This document shows, in pieces, positions 37,460-46,466 of a stretch of 64,000 nt of DNA (the first letter of the stretch is position 1; each line of letters opens with the position of its first letter). The position numbers and the translations under genes are program-made. Origin of the DNA: Actinomycetota bacterium. GTDB lineage: Bacteria > Actinomycetota > Actinomycetes > Nanopelagicales > Nanopelagicaceae. The notes under the pieces were generated by a model. The model made no database searches, was not told the origin of the DNA, and saw nothing but the letters and a program-made list of their open reading frames with translations. The DNA lies in the NCBI GenBank assembly GCA_009699575.1, contig WLNY01000005.1, positions 1-64,000 on the forward strand. The letters are read 5' to 3'.

Positions 37460-37529
37460 TCGCGAATAAGTCCGCCACTTACTCGCTTTATCAAGCGCGA
37501 GAGCTTCGAACACGATATGTTTTTAACCT

Positions 37530-38315
37530 ATGAGCGCAACAACGGTTCTAACACTTGACTCTGTGCGAGTACATAGAGATGGCAAAGATATCTTGGGTCC
37601 AGTCTCATTTTCGATTGCAGCAGGGGAGCGTTGGGTAATCCTTGGGCCAAATGGCGCTGGTAAATCTACGCTCATGGGAGTTCTCTCTACTCATATTTTT
37701 CCTTCACGAGGTCGAGCAATAATTTTAGATCAAGAAATGGGGAAAGTTGATTTACACGAGTTGCGAACTCGTATTGGCATCTCTTCAGCAGCCCTAGTGA
37801 GCAGAGTTCCAGACAATGAGATAGTTAAAGACGTAGTCTTGACAGCGGCGTATGCGATCACTGGAAGATGGAATGAATCCTATGATCTGTGGGATGAATC
37901 GAGAGCGGTCGCGTTATTAACGACTTTCGGCGTTCGTGAGTTGGGCGATCGCCGTTACGCAACGCTGAGTGAAGGTGAAAAGAAACGAGTTCAAATAGCC
38001 AGAGCGCTGATGGCGGATCCTGAATTGCTTTTATTGGACGAGCCTGCAGCAGGACTCGATCTCGGCGGTCGTGAGGATTTGCTCTCTCGCTTTGCCGAGT
38101 TTGCTCAAGATCCAAACGCTCCAGCGAGTGTGATCGTCACGCACCATATTGAGGAGATTCCAGTTGGGACGACTCATGCCATCCTAATGAAAAATGGAGA
38201 GATTGCCGTGTCAGGACCAATTTCTTCGGTAGTTACCTCTGAACATATCAGCGCTGTATTTGACATAGATATTACTGTTACACAAGAGGGCGCTAGATTC
38301 TTTGCTCGCGCTTAG
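37530..38315 (+). CDS. ABC transporter-type ATP-binding protein without partner
   Basis: A 261-residue single ABC ATPase. Walker A GPNGAGKST (residues 38-46), the signature LSEGEKKRVQIARALM (about 146-161), Walker B LLLLDEPAAGLD (about 167-178) and the switch His in VTHHIEEI are all intact, so it should hydrolyse ATP. It resembles the YlmA-type ATPases encoded next to serB in many Actinobacteria. No permease or binding protein is nearby and I do not assign a substrate. Its last 14 nt overlap the ung gene in another frame, which indicates co-translation rather than function. Confidence 0.85.
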   Translation: MSATTVLTLDSVRVHRDGKDILGPVSFSIAAGERWVILGPNGAGKSTLMGVLSTHIFPSRGRAIILDQEMGKVDLHELRTRIGISSAALVSRVPDNEIVKDVVLTAAYAITGRWNESYDLWDESRAVALLTTFGVRELGDRRYATLSEGEKKRVQIARALMADPELLLLDEPAAGLDLGGREDLLSRFAEFAQDPNAPASVIVTHHIEEIPVGTTHAILMKNGEIAVSGPISSVVTSEHISAVFDIDITVTQEGARFFARA

Positions 38316-38940
38316 AGAACAATTACACCCAGAGTGGATTGTGGCTTTGGGAACTCATCTGCACATTCTTGATGAGATACAAGAGCGCCTACCCGAGATT
38401 GTGTACCCCCAACGAGAGTTAATGATGCGGGCATTCTCGCAACCTTTAAGTGAAATCCGCATAGTGATTATTGGTCAGGATCCGTATCCAACTCTTGGAT
38501 ATGCCAATGGATTAGCTTTTAGCGTTGATAACGACATTGCCCCTTTGCCTGCATCTTTACGAAATATTTTGAAAGAACTCGCTGATGATTTAGGAGCACC
38601 TCAGCTACATAAAGGTGACCTCTCCTCATGGGCTAATAACGGTGTTTTCTTACTTAACAGATCTCTATCCTATGACCCTCGTTCTCGAAAAATTGATCCA
38701 CAATGGAATCCCTTTACAGAACGAGTTGTGGAAGTACTTGCAGAAAGAGATCTTGTTGGAATTTTATGGGGTAAAAGTGCGCAGGAGCTAGGACGGTTTT
38801 TTAATTCCGATCGAGTGATAACAAGTCCACACCCTAGTCCATTATCCGCGTATCGAGGTTTTTTTGGAAGCAAACCATTTTCAAAGGCAAACGGGCTTCT
38901 GCGACAGATGGGCTTAGAAGAAATCAATTGGAGTATATAA
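38302..38940 (+). CDS. ung: Uracil-DNA glycosylase
   Basis: A 212-residue family 1 UDG. The water-activating motif GQDPYPTLGYANGLAFS (about residues 59-75), NNGVFLLNRSLS (about 113-124) and the DNA-intercalation loop SPHPSPLSAYRGFFGSKPFSKAN (catalytic His, about 174-196) are all recognisable. It removes uracil from DNA. The TTG start lies inside the ABC gene; no better start is visible. A perfect 18-bp terminator begins at its stop codon. Confidence 0.93.
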   Translation: MLALREQLHPEWIVALGTHLHILDEIQERLPEIVYPQRELMMRAFSQPLSEIRIVIIGQDPYPTLGYANGLAFSVDNDIAPLPASLRNILKELADDLGAPQLHKGDLSSWANNGVFLLNRSLSYDPRSRKIDPQWNPFTERVVEVLAERDLVGILWGKSAQELGRFFNSDRVITSPHPSPLSAYRGFFGSKPFSKANGLLRQMGLEEINWSI

Positions 38941-38980
38941 ATTTGGCGGGACCGAATGATTTTCGGTCCCGCCAAATTTT
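38939..38980. terminator. Bidirectional intrinsic terminator, 18-bp perfect stem
   Basis: Arms 38939-38956 and 38962-38979 are perfect reverse complements of 18 nt, GC-rich in the centre (GGCGGGACCG) with AAATTT/TTT at the ends, and a 5-nt loop TGATT. It has a T-run on either strand, so it can stop both ung (plus) and the purine permease (minus), whose stops flank it. Confidence 0.92.
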
Positions 38981-38990
38981 CGTAGGTGTG

Positions 38991-40424
38991 TTATCCGATC
39001 CAGGTATTAATTGGAGATGTTAGGAAATAAACCAGAAAGAGAATAGTCACGACATAGAGAAGTGGGTGAACTTCCTTACGACGTCCTTGGATCACGCGAA
39101 TAATCACATGAGAGACAAAACCTGCTCCAATGCCTACTGAAATACTGTAAGTAAATGGCATCAAGATCATTGTAAGAAATGCCGGAATTGCAATTCCGTA
39201 ATCAGTCCAGTCAATGTTCTTGATCTGAGTCATCATGAGGAATCCAACGATGACAAGTGCTGGCGTTGCAGCCTCGTATGGAATAACTGCGACTAGAGGA
39301 GCCAAGAATGTTGTTAGCAAGAAACATGCACCAGTAACAACTGATGCAAGTCCAGTGCGAGCACCTTCTCCGACACCTGAGGCGGATTCGATATAACTCG
39401 TGTTCGAAGAAATACTTCCAGCTCCACCAGCTACTGCGGCGAGTGAATCGACGAAAAGGATTCGTTCATTATTTGGGATATTTCCATCGGCATCGATGAG
39501 ACCTGATTCGTGACCGATAGCAGTCACGGTTCCAACGGTGTCAAAAAAGTCTGATAGCAAAAGTGTAAATATTAGAAGAATTGCAGAGACCGCAGAGATT
39601 CTGCTGAAAGATCCGAATAGCGAGAAATGACCCAGTAGTCCGAAATCTGGCGTCGAGACAATATCAGTAGGGATAGCTGGCACATTGAGTCCCCAACCCT
39701 TTGGATTAATTTTGTCTGGAGCTATGAAGTTAGGACCTATTTTAAACGCTGATTCAACAGCGATTGCAGCAACAGTTGCCAGCCCAATTCCAATGAGAAG
39801 AGCGCCTTTAACCTTCTTCACCATAAGGCCAATCATGAGAAATAGTCCAAATGCAAAGATAACTACAGGCCAACCCACAAGAGTTCCGTTATCACCCAAA
39901 GTTACCGGAACAGGGCCAGAACCTGTGCGGCGCACAAAACCAGCATCAACAAGTCCAATGAGGGCAATAAAAAGTCCGATACCGACTGAGATTGCAATTT
40001 TCAATTGCGCTGGTACCGCGCGGAAAACGGCAGTTCGAAATCCGGTGAGAACTAGAACTGTAATAATGAGGCCTTCAATAACGATTAAGCCCATTGCATC
40101 CGCCCATGACATCTTGGTAGCGATGCCGACTGCAACAAATGTGTTGAGACCCAAGCCAGTTGCTAACGCGAGCGGATAGTTTCCGACAACCCCCATCAGA
40201 ATTGTGAGAATACCGGCGATGAGCGCTGTGGTCGCTGCGATCATCGCTAGATTCGGCGCGTCGCCTCCGCCTAGGAATTTTCCATCGGCATCTTTCGACA
40301 AACCAATAATCAAAGGATTAAGCGCGACGATATATGCCATCGTGAAAAAAGTGACTACGCCACCTCTTACTTCGCGCCCAACTGTTGACCCTCTTTGTGT
40401 GATCTTAAAATAACTATCGAGCAT
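38991..40424 (-). CDS. Purine (adenine/guanine/hypoxanthine) permease, AzgA/PbuG family
   Basis: A 477-residue transporter with about 12-14 membrane segments. Family markers: TQRGSTVGREVRGGVVTFFTMAYI near the N terminus, ALATGLGLNTFVA, LLSDFFDTVGTVTAIG and SISSNTSYIESASGVGEGARTGLAS. This is the AzgA-like branch of the NCS2/NAT superfamily, proton-coupled nucleobase importers. ATG 40424 is chosen because AGGAAGG lies 6 nt upstream on the minus strand; a longer frame to 40475 lacks such a site. Substrate choice between guanine, hypoxanthine and adenine cannot be read from sequence. Confidence 0.9.
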   Translation of the reverse strand: MLDSYFKITQRGSTVGREVRGGVVTFFTMAYIVALNPLIIGLSKDADGKFLGGGDAPNLAMIAATTALIAGILTILMGVVGNYPLALATGLGLNTFVAVGIATKMSWADAMGLIVIEGLIITVLVLTGFRTAVFRAVPAQLKIAISVGIGLFIALIGLVDAGFVRRTGSGPVPVTLGDNGTLVGWPVVIFAFGLFLMIGLMVKKVKGALLIGIGLATVAAIAVESAFKIGPNFIAPDKINPKGWGLNVPAIPTDIVSTPDFGLLGHFSLFGSFSRISAVSAILLIFTLLLSDFFDTVGTVTAIGHESGLIDADGNIPNNERILFVDSLAAVAGGAGSISSNTSYIESASGVGEGARTGLASVVTGACFLLTTFLAPLVAVIPYEAATPALVIVGFLMMTQIKNIDWTDYGIAIPAFLTMILMPFTYSISVGIGAGFVSHVIIRVIQGRRKEVHPLLYVVTILFLVYFLTSPINTWIG

Positions 40425-40518
40425 GGTGAACCTTCCTGATTTTGGTATCGGGGGTGATTGCGACCCCGTGCACATTCACGGCGCGCAAGCCGGGGGAAGA
40501 TTTGCCAAAGGTTAGTGC
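40425..40518 (-). promoter_or_regulatory. Structured leader of the purine permease gene
   Basis: The 94 nt between the YczE-like gene and the permease can form two competing hairpins: CCGTG-loop-CACGG (40466-40481) and a GGGG/CCCC pairing between 40464-40467 and 40450-40454. It does not match the purine riboswitch core that I know. I can only say that it is structured and G/C-richer than its surroundings. Confidence 0.35.
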
Positions 40519-41202
40519 CTACTTGGAGGTAACCCGAGCCACCACACCAAGGGCGACGGCAATAGATTGACCTACGAATATGGCGAAGAGAGCAGTTCCT
40601 ACGCCTATCTGGCCTCCTAGCGCGGCTCCCAGTAAGAGCACGCTGCCTTCAATTCCAAGTCTCACTCGACCCACTCGGACACCACTTCTGTGGTGAATCG
40701 CAGTCATCAGTCCATCCCGAGGACCTGGTCCAAGCCCGCAGGTTATGTACAGAGCAGAACCGATACCCACCATTGCGATACCTAAGGAATCCATCGCTAT
40801 GCCAGTTACAAAATTTGGCGCTTCTGGAAAAATATTCACGCCCAATTGAATGGATGCTGCAATTATTGCGATATTTGCTAAAGTGCCAAATCCTGGCCGC
40901 TCACGCAACGGTAGCCACAGCAGCAACACGAGGGCGCTTATTCCAAAAGTCGACCACCCGAGGGAAATGTCGAGTCGTTTGGAAATTCCTTGTGCGAGTA
41001 CGGTCCAAGGGGCATTCCCTGTTTGACTCTGTACCAGAAGTGAGTCTCCTAGACCAAAAATTAAAAGCCCACCGAATAAAACAATAAGTCGAGTCGCGGA
41101 AATATCCCAGCGATGAATAGCCCTCCATGGAGTGATCGGAATTGTTTTGTGGGGACGCAAGAAGTCCAAGACGGCACTTTTTTTATTCTTTTCAAAAGAC
41201 AT
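40519..41202 (-). CDS. YczE/YyaS/YitT-like membrane protein
   Basis: A 227-residue integral membrane protein with about five to six hydrophobic helices after a 35-residue basic N terminus. The GLGPGPRDGLMTAIHHRSG block (about residues 152-170) and ALYITCGLGPGP are typical of the YczE family. The function of this family is not established. It lies upstream of the purine permease in the same direction and may share its transcript, which is the only contextual clue. Confidence 0.75.
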   Translation of the reverse strand: MSFEKNKKSAVLDFLRPHKTIPITPWRAIHRWDISATRLIVLFGGLLIFGLGDSLLVQSQTGNAPWTVLAQGISKRLDISLGWSTFGISALVLLLWLPLRERPGFGTLANIAIIAASIQLGVNIFPEAPNFVTGIAMDSLGIAMVGIGSALYITCGLGPGPRDGLMTAIHHRSGVRVGRVRLGIEGSVLLLGAALGGQIGVGTALFAIFVGQSIAVALGVVARVTSK

Positions 41203-41275
41203 GGGTGGAGTCTAGAGGAGTTTGAATCTGTGATGACCGATAAATCTCACCTACTTCGGTATAAGGTTAAGTATT

Positions 41276-42136
41276 ATGGAATTCACCTATTTTCAAGCAA
41301 TTGTTACTGGTGTTGTCCAAGGAATTACAGAACTCTTCCCGATTTCTAGCCTAGGCCATGCGGTTCTCTTGCCGGCTTGGATTGGGGGGTCTTGGTCGAC
41401 ATTTACTACCGACCCATCATCGTCATACCTTTCCGTAACTGTCGCATTTCACCTAGCAAGCGCTGTGGCGCTTTTTATAGTTTTTCGTAAGCGATGGATC
41501 GGACTAATCGCTGGAGGACTCCAATCCATTCGCGGAGTGAAATCAGAAGCGTCCGGGGTTTTTTGGCGTGTTGTTATTGCCACAATTCCTGTAGCAATAA
41601 TTGGGAAAGTTTTTGAAGAGCCATTAGGAAAGATTTTCGCTAAACCTATTTTTGCGGGGCTGTTTTTAACAATAAATGGAGTGATTCTATTTACTGTTGA
41701 GAGGGTGACACGCAGAACCAGTGCGCCTCACCCTGCGGAGAATTCCAATGCCGAAATTATGCAGCACGTGACAATTCCCGTTGCGCTGACGATTGGATTT
41801 GGACAATCTCTTGCCCTTCTCTCCGGTATTAGTCGTTTTGGAATAACCATGAGTTCGGGTTTATTAAGAAGACTCTCGCATGCAAGTGCAGCTGATTTTG
41901 CTTTCCTCTTAGCCTTGCCGGTAATTGCCGGTGCGGCTATTTTGAAAGTGCCAGAACTTTTCACGCCGGAGCAAACTCATATACGAGGCCAGATAGTGGT
42001 CGGTTCCCTTGTCTCGTTCGTGTGCACGTATGCCTCCGTTACTTTTCTTGTTCGTTGGTTTCGCACTCGAACCCTCTATCCCTTCGCAATATATTCTCTG
42101 ATCGTGGGTCTTGCTTCAGTAATACGGTTTGGTTAA
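41276..42136 (+). CDS. uppP: Undecaprenyl-diphosphatase UppP (BacA)
   Basis: A 286-residue membrane phosphatase recycling undecaprenyl pyrophosphate for cell-wall synthesis. Motif 1 reads VQGITELFPISSLGHAVLLP (residues 13-32; consensus QGxTEFLPISSxGH) and motif 2 reads SGISRFGITMSSGLLRRLSHASA (consensus PGxSRSGxT). The catalytic Glu and Arg positions are kept, although both motifs carry substitutions. About eight membrane segments are visible. TATAAG at 41260-41265 may be its -10, giving an almost leaderless mRNA. Confidence 0.88.
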   Translation: MEFTYFQAIVTGVVQGITELFPISSLGHAVLLPAWIGGSWSTFTTDPSSSYLSVTVAFHLASAVALFIVFRKRWIGLIAGGLQSIRGVKSEASGVFWRVVIATIPVAIIGKVFEEPLGKIFAKPIFAGLFLTINGVILFTVERVTRRTSAPHPAENSNAEIMQHVTIPVALTIGFGQSLALLSGISRFGITMSSGLLRRLSHASAADFAFLLALPVIAGAAILKVPELFTPEQTHIRGQIVVGSLVSFVCTYASVTFLVRWFRTRTLYPFAIYSLIVGLASVIRFG

Positions 42137-42139
42137 TAA

Positions 42140-42874
42140 ATGTTTATTGGCATCGGAACAATTATCAATGTTGTTGCAATTCTTTGCGGCGCAGGGGTCG
42201 GAGTTCTTGTTGGTTCGAAATTAAAGGCTCACACACGAGACCTGATTACTGACATTCTTGGCTTGGTTACTTTATTAGCCGCTGCGGGAGCTCTGACGGC
42301 CTTGTGGAGTCAGCGCTATATCTCTGCATTTCCCTCCGGCTGGCCACTTCTAGTTGTCCTGAGTTCTCTTCTTATTGGAGGATTACTCGGTTCGGCATTG
42401 CATCTTGATGAACGCTTGGAGAAGGCTGGCGAAAGTTTACGAAAAAAATTTGGAGCATCGGGTGAGTCTCCATTCGTTGAAGGTTTCGTCTCTTCATCGT
42501 TGCTCTTTGTTATCGGCCCACTAGCAATATTGGGCAGCATTAGTGATGGTATGGGCAATGGGATAGATCAACTTATTTTGAAATCAACACTGGACTTTTT
42601 TGCAGCTATTGCATTTGCGGCATCACTTGGTTGGGGAGTGGGGGCTTCTGCGATACCGGTGGCTATGTACCAGGGGCTTTGGACGCTCATTGGGTTAGGG
42701 CTGGGTAGCATTTTGTTGGATTATCAAATTGACGCAATGACTGTAGTTGGCGGACTATTGCTGGTAGCCATCGGACTCAGGCTTCTAAAGATTAGAGAAA
42801 TAGCCGTAGGCAATTTGCTTCCGTGTCTTGCTGTTGCACCACTTATTGCTTGGGGAGTTCACTTACTTAAGTGA
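42140..42874 (+). CDS. DUF554 (YqgA-type) membrane protein
   Basis: A 244-residue protein with about seven membrane helices. The N terminus GIGTIINVVAILCGAGVGVLVGSKL, the middle SSLLFVIGPLAILGSISDGMG and the segment DFFAAIAFAASLGWGVGASAIPV match DUF554 closely. The function is unknown; the family is a predicted transporter-like protein. It begins 3 nt after uppP and ends 8 nt before the convergent alcohol dehydrogenase gene with no terminator between. Confidence 0.85.
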   Translation: MFIGIGTIINVVAILCGAGVGVLVGSKLKAHTRDLITDILGLVTLLAAAGALTALWSQRYISAFPSGWPLLVVLSSLLIGGLLGSALHLDERLEKAGESLRKKFGASGESPFVEGFVSSSLLFVIGPLAILGSISDGMGNGIDQLILKSTLDFFAAIAFAASLGWGVGASAIPVAMYQGLWTLIGLGLGSILLDYQIDAMTVVGGLLLVAIGLRLLKIREIAVGNLLPCLAVAPLIAWGVHLLK

Positions 42875-42882
42875 ATAATTGC

Positions 42883-43923
42883 CTAGAAGGTTGAAGCATC
42901 AAGAACAAAGCGATACTTAACATCACTTGCAACTGTGCGATCGTAAGCCGTGTTTGCGTAGTCAGCGCCGATTACTTCCACATCACTGACAATGCCGTGC
43001 TCTCCGCAGAAATCAAGCATTTCTTGAAGCTCAGGCATTCCACCAATCATTGACCCCGCCATTCGGCGACGACCATCGAGTAATGAACCAACGTTGACTG
43101 CGTAAGGCTTCCCAGGGAGTCCGATGACAACTAAAGTGCCATCCAAAGCCAGCAATCCTAAATAGGGATTAATGTCGATTTCTGCACTAACAGTATTTAG
43201 GATCAAATCAAATTTCTTTGAATACTCTTTTAAAATGGAAATATCTGATGTGCATATAAACTCATCAGCACCCATCTCGAGAGCATCACTTTTCTTGGAT
43301 GCTGTGTGTGAAATAACGGTTACGTGGGCTCCCATTGCGTGCGCGAACTTAACTCCCATGTGACCAAGTCCGCCCAACCCCATAACTGCCACTCGTGTTG
43401 TAGGCCCCACATTCCATTTCTTGATAGGGGAGTACAAAGTAATCCCAGCACACAAAAGCGGAGCCACAGCCTCTAAGGGAAGATTTTCTGGAATATGAAC
43501 TGCGAAATTCTCATCAATCACGAATGTATTTGAATAGCCCCCACGGGTTTGAGTTATTCCATCTCTCTCAAATCCGTTGTAAGTTCCGGTCATTCCGTCG
43601 AGGCAATAGTTTTGCAATCCAGCATCACAATTAGAACAGGTCTGGCATGAGTCAACAAAAACGCCCACTCCGATCAGTTGACCTACTTGAAATTTGCTCA
43701 CCTCAGTGCCGATGCTGCTGACAACTCCAACAATTTCATGACCGGGGACGAGCGGATAAAGAACGGGACCCCACTCGCCTCGCGCAGTGTGTATATCGGA
43801 ATGGCAAATACCAGAATATTTAACATCGATTGCAACGTCGCGAGGACGTAAATCGCGACGTTCGAATTCGAAAGATACTAGTGGTGATGTTGCATCGTGA
43901 ATGGCAAGTCCGCGTGATTTCAT
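42883..43923 (-). CDS. Zinc-dependent NAD(P) alcohol dehydrogenase, YahK/CAD type
   Basis: A 346-residue MDR-family reductase. Catalytic zinc ligands are in GICHSDIHTARGEW (residues 38-51) and VPGHEIVGVV (about 59-68). The structural zinc cysteines are CQTCSNCDAGLQNYC (about 93-107). The nucleotide-binding loop is MGLGGLGHMGVKFAHAMGA (about 178-196). This is the YahK/Ahr group acting on aldehydes and primary alcohols; the true substrate is unknown. Its ATG overlaps the tdk stop by 4 nt. The pair is not part of the conserved actinobacterial synteny seen elsewhere in the window. Confidence 0.88.
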   Translation of the reverse strand: MKSRGLAIHDATSPLVSFEFERRDLRPRDVAIDVKYSGICHSDIHTARGEWGPVLYPLVPGHEIVGVVSSIGTEVSKFQVGQLIGVGVFVDSCQTCSNCDAGLQNYCLDGMTGTYNGFERDGITQTRGGYSNTFVIDENFAVHIPENLPLEAVAPLLCAGITLYSPIKKWNVGPTTRVAVMGLGGLGHMGVKFAHAMGAHVTVISHTASKKSDALEMGADEFICTSDISILKEYSKKFDLILNTVSAEIDINPYLGLLALDGTLVVIGLPGKPYAVNVGSLLDGRRRMAGSMIGGMPELQEMLDFCGEHGIVSDVEVIGADYANTAYDRTVASDVKYRFVLDASTF

Positions 43924-44564
43924 AGAGTGAATGGTAAGGGGTCGGCCGATGTATGTGCAGCCCGAGAAATGCGGGCAGTCACTTGACGCATGTGATGTCT
44001 GCGACAGAGCACCTCGTAAGCAACTTCATTTTTTCTCTCAACATCACCAACAACAACTTGCTCGCCCTCTACAACCATAGTTCCGTCAATGGTTCGGGCA
44101 TTGTGAGTAGCCCTGGATCCGCACCAACAGAGAGCCTCCACTTGAAGCGTATTTACCCGGTCTGCTAGTTCAACTAATCGAGCGGATCCAGGGAATAATT
44201 TTGTGCGAAAATCAGAGAGAATGCCGAAAGCGAAGACATCTATTCCAAGGCCATCGACAATTTTTGCGAGGCCTTCAATTTGTTCGGGTTGGTAAAACTG
44301 TGCCTCATCACAAATGATGTAATCGATGCGATTACCAATTGAGAGTTGTTCCACAACAAATTTATGAATATCCATCTCAGGGGAAACCTCAATAGCGGGG
44401 CTCTGCAAGCCCAAGCGCGAGGAAATAACACCTGAACCAGCTCGATCTTGAGATGTGAAAATAAGTCCGGTTCTTCCGCGACTTTGATGATTGTGCGCGG
44501 TCTGCAAAGCCAATGTGGATTTACCACTATCCATGGTTCCGCAGTAATAAATTAATTCAGGCAC
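43920..44564 (-). CDS. tdk: Thymidine kinase, type II
   Basis: A 214-residue thymidine kinase. The P-loop GTMDSGKST (residues 9-17), Walker B YIICDEAQFY (about 83-92), lasso region and zinc ligands (CWCGSRATHNAR near 147 and LCRRHHM near 188) identify the TK1-like salvage enzyme. Thymidine salvage fits a small free-living genome with uptake of nucleosides. The C-terminal tail SRAAHTSADPLPFTL is unusual in length but likely disordered. Confidence 0.93.
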   Translation of the reverse strand: MPELIYYCGTMDSGKSTLALQTAHNHQSRGRTGLIFTSQDRAGSGVISSRLGLQSPAIEVSPEMDIHKFVVEQLSIGNRIDYIICDEAQFYQPEQIEGLAKIVDGLGIDVFAFGILSDFRTKLFPGSARLVELADRVNTLQVEALCWCGSRATHNARTIDGTMVVEGEQVVVGDVERKNEVAYEVLCRRHHMRQVTARISRAAHTSADPLPFTL

Positions 44565-44602
44565 GAGCGCATCTTGCCACTTCTCGATTGAAAATGCTGA
44601 AT

Positions 44603-46450
44603 CTAGAGTGGGAGCCCGGCAGTGGCAAGTGCCTCATTCAACCGAGGGATAAGCGCGGTCGCGATATCGACTGAGATATGGGAATCGTCGCGATAGGCAA
44701 CAATCCCATCGAGTACAGCCGGGCAGATGCTTGAGCAAAGCCAAGGGTTAGGGTTGATAACTTGGAAACCCAGTGTTGCTAATGGTTGGGATGCAGTGCC
44801 TTTGTTGCACACCGATATTTCTTGACTCACTAGACATGATGGAATGTCACGTGTGGGCCTAGGGGTATCTACAATATAAATGAGTAGAGGCGAAGATTTC
44901 CTAATTGAATTGAGAAGGCGCTTTTGACCATCACTCCACCACAGAGCTCGATTAGTTACATTCGAAGGTGGAGCAAAATATTGAAAGCTGCTCATAATTA
45001 TCGCATCAGGACGAATTGAATTAATACGTGCTATGGAATTCTCTCGCCATTTAGTGCAGTCCGACATTTTGAATGCACCTTTATCTGGTCGGGTGACATC
45101 AATTGAGGGACAGGCAGATTTCGTCAGCGAAATTAATTTGTACCCTGAACGCTGTGCAATCACATCAATCGCCGGAAACCATTGTGCGGCATGCGAATCA
45201 CCATACAAAACGATGGTACGCGAGGACTTAACATCCCCATATGTGCACTCTCCAGAAAGACTTTTTCCATAAAATACGTGACAGCCATCGTCGTAAATCT
45301 GAGGACTTGATTTGATTCTCTCGAGCGTGACCTCACCCTGAACTCCAGTGATCTTCAATGCTTGAGTGTTTGTGAAATAGATTCCCGTGCCAAGAATTAT
45401 GGAAATAAGTGTTATGGCTCCAACGGATTTGAACACCTTTGACGGTGTTGTTTCACGATGACGAAATCTTTCTTCAATGAATCTATGTGTTAAGTCTGCA
45501 AAGGCTATCGTGAGAGCAATACAACCAAACTTCTCGGGAAATGTAAGAGGGCGAGAAAGATAAGTACTTGGCAGGACAAGGAGTGGCCAATGCCAGAGGT
45601 AAAGGGGATAAGAGATCTCACCTAACCACTGTGACACCTTGCTATTTGCGAGATCGTTGAAGATTGGTGGCCAATATTTAATTGAACTGATAAGCAAGAA
45701 GGTTCCAAGGACTGGCAACAGTGCTGCTTTGCCAGGAAAGGCCGTATTCTCACTAAACGCCATCGAACTGTAGGTGAGAGCGATGAATCCAATCCACGGA
45801 ATCCAACGATTTTTTGGCATTGTAGGCAGAAAGACTAAAAGAGCACCAACGCCAAGTTCCCACGCACGGGTTGGTAGTGAATAGAAAGCCCAGATTGGCG
45901 CAGTCTCAGTTTGGTACATCGAAAATACTAGAGATCCCAAAGTTAAGAGAAGTACACCTGCGACCACAATTGCTTTGCGGCGAAAACGAGTGAGTGCAAA
46001 GATGAAAAGGGGCCAAATAAAATAGAATTGCTCTTCAACAGCTAATGACCAGAAATGGATGACAGGAGATGGGGTAGCGTTGAGATTTTGATAATCATTT
46101 TGCCACCAGGCGAAAAGGTAATTCGAAATATAGAGACTCGCAGCAATAATATCTCTACCGAGAGATTGGCGCATTGTCGCTGGTAAAATCAGGAAAGACA
46201 CGATTGCAGTTACGACAAGGACAAACGCTGATGTTGGAAGTAAACGTTTAGAACGACGGGCATAGAACTTTTTGAATCCGAATTCTCCAGAACGATCAAT
46301 CTCGCGAAGTATCAAACCTGTTATGAGATAACCGGAGATAACATAGAAAATATCAACACCGATGAATCCTCCGGTGATGAATTTGGCGTGAAAGACTGTA
46401 ACTAGGATTGCAGCTAGAGCGCGCAGCCCCTGAATTTGTGTGATGCGCAT
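44603..46450 (-). CDS. Acyltransferase-3 with SGNH domain (OafA type)
   Basis: A 615-residue surface acyltransferase. The N-terminal half has about ten membrane helices with family motifs RALAAILVTVFHAKF (His near residue 21), GGFIGVDIFYVISGYLI and the RSKRLLP region. The second half is a periplasmic-type SGNH hydrolase domain with GDSHAAQWFP (about 418-427) and DDSHIS near the C terminus. Such proteins O-acetylate polysaccharides or lipids at the cell surface; the acceptor is unknown. It sits between tdk and apt without related genes, which suggests a locally inserted surface-variation gene. Confidence 0.88.
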   Translation of the reverse strand: MRITQIQGLRALAAILVTVFHAKFITGGFIGVDIFYVISGYLITGLILREIDRSGEFGFKKFYARRSKRLLPTSAFVLVVTAIVSFLILPATMRQSLGRDIIAASLYISNYLFAWWQNDYQNLNATPSPVIHFWSLAVEEQFYFIWPLFIFALTRFRRKAIVVAGVLLLTLGSLVFSMYQTETAPIWAFYSLPTRAWELGVGALLVFLPTMPKNRWIPWIGFIALTYSSMAFSENTAFPGKAALLPVLGTFLLISSIKYWPPIFNDLANSKVSQWLGEISYPLYLWHWPLLVLPSTYLSRPLTFPEKFGCIALTIAFADLTHRFIEERFRHRETTPSKVFKSVGAITLISIILGTGIYFTNTQALKITGVQGEVTLERIKSSPQIYDDGCHVFYGKSLSGECTYGDVKSSRTIVLYGDSHAAQWFPAIDVIAQRSGYKLISLTKSACPSIDVTRPDKGAFKMSDCTKWRENSIARINSIRPDAIIMSSFQYFAPPSNVTNRALWWSDGQKRLLNSIRKSSPLLIYIVDTPRPTRDIPSCLVSQEISVCNKGTASQPLATLGFQVINPNPWLCSSICPAVLDGIVAYRDDSHISVDIATALIPRLNEALATAGLPL

Positions 46451-46466
46451 GATGTTCTAGTGGGCT

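Noticed and set aside
39685..40179. 164-codon open frame on the plus strand
   Set aside because: It is antisense to the purine permease; the Pro/Thr/Ile-rich translation is the shadow of hydrophobic membrane segments.
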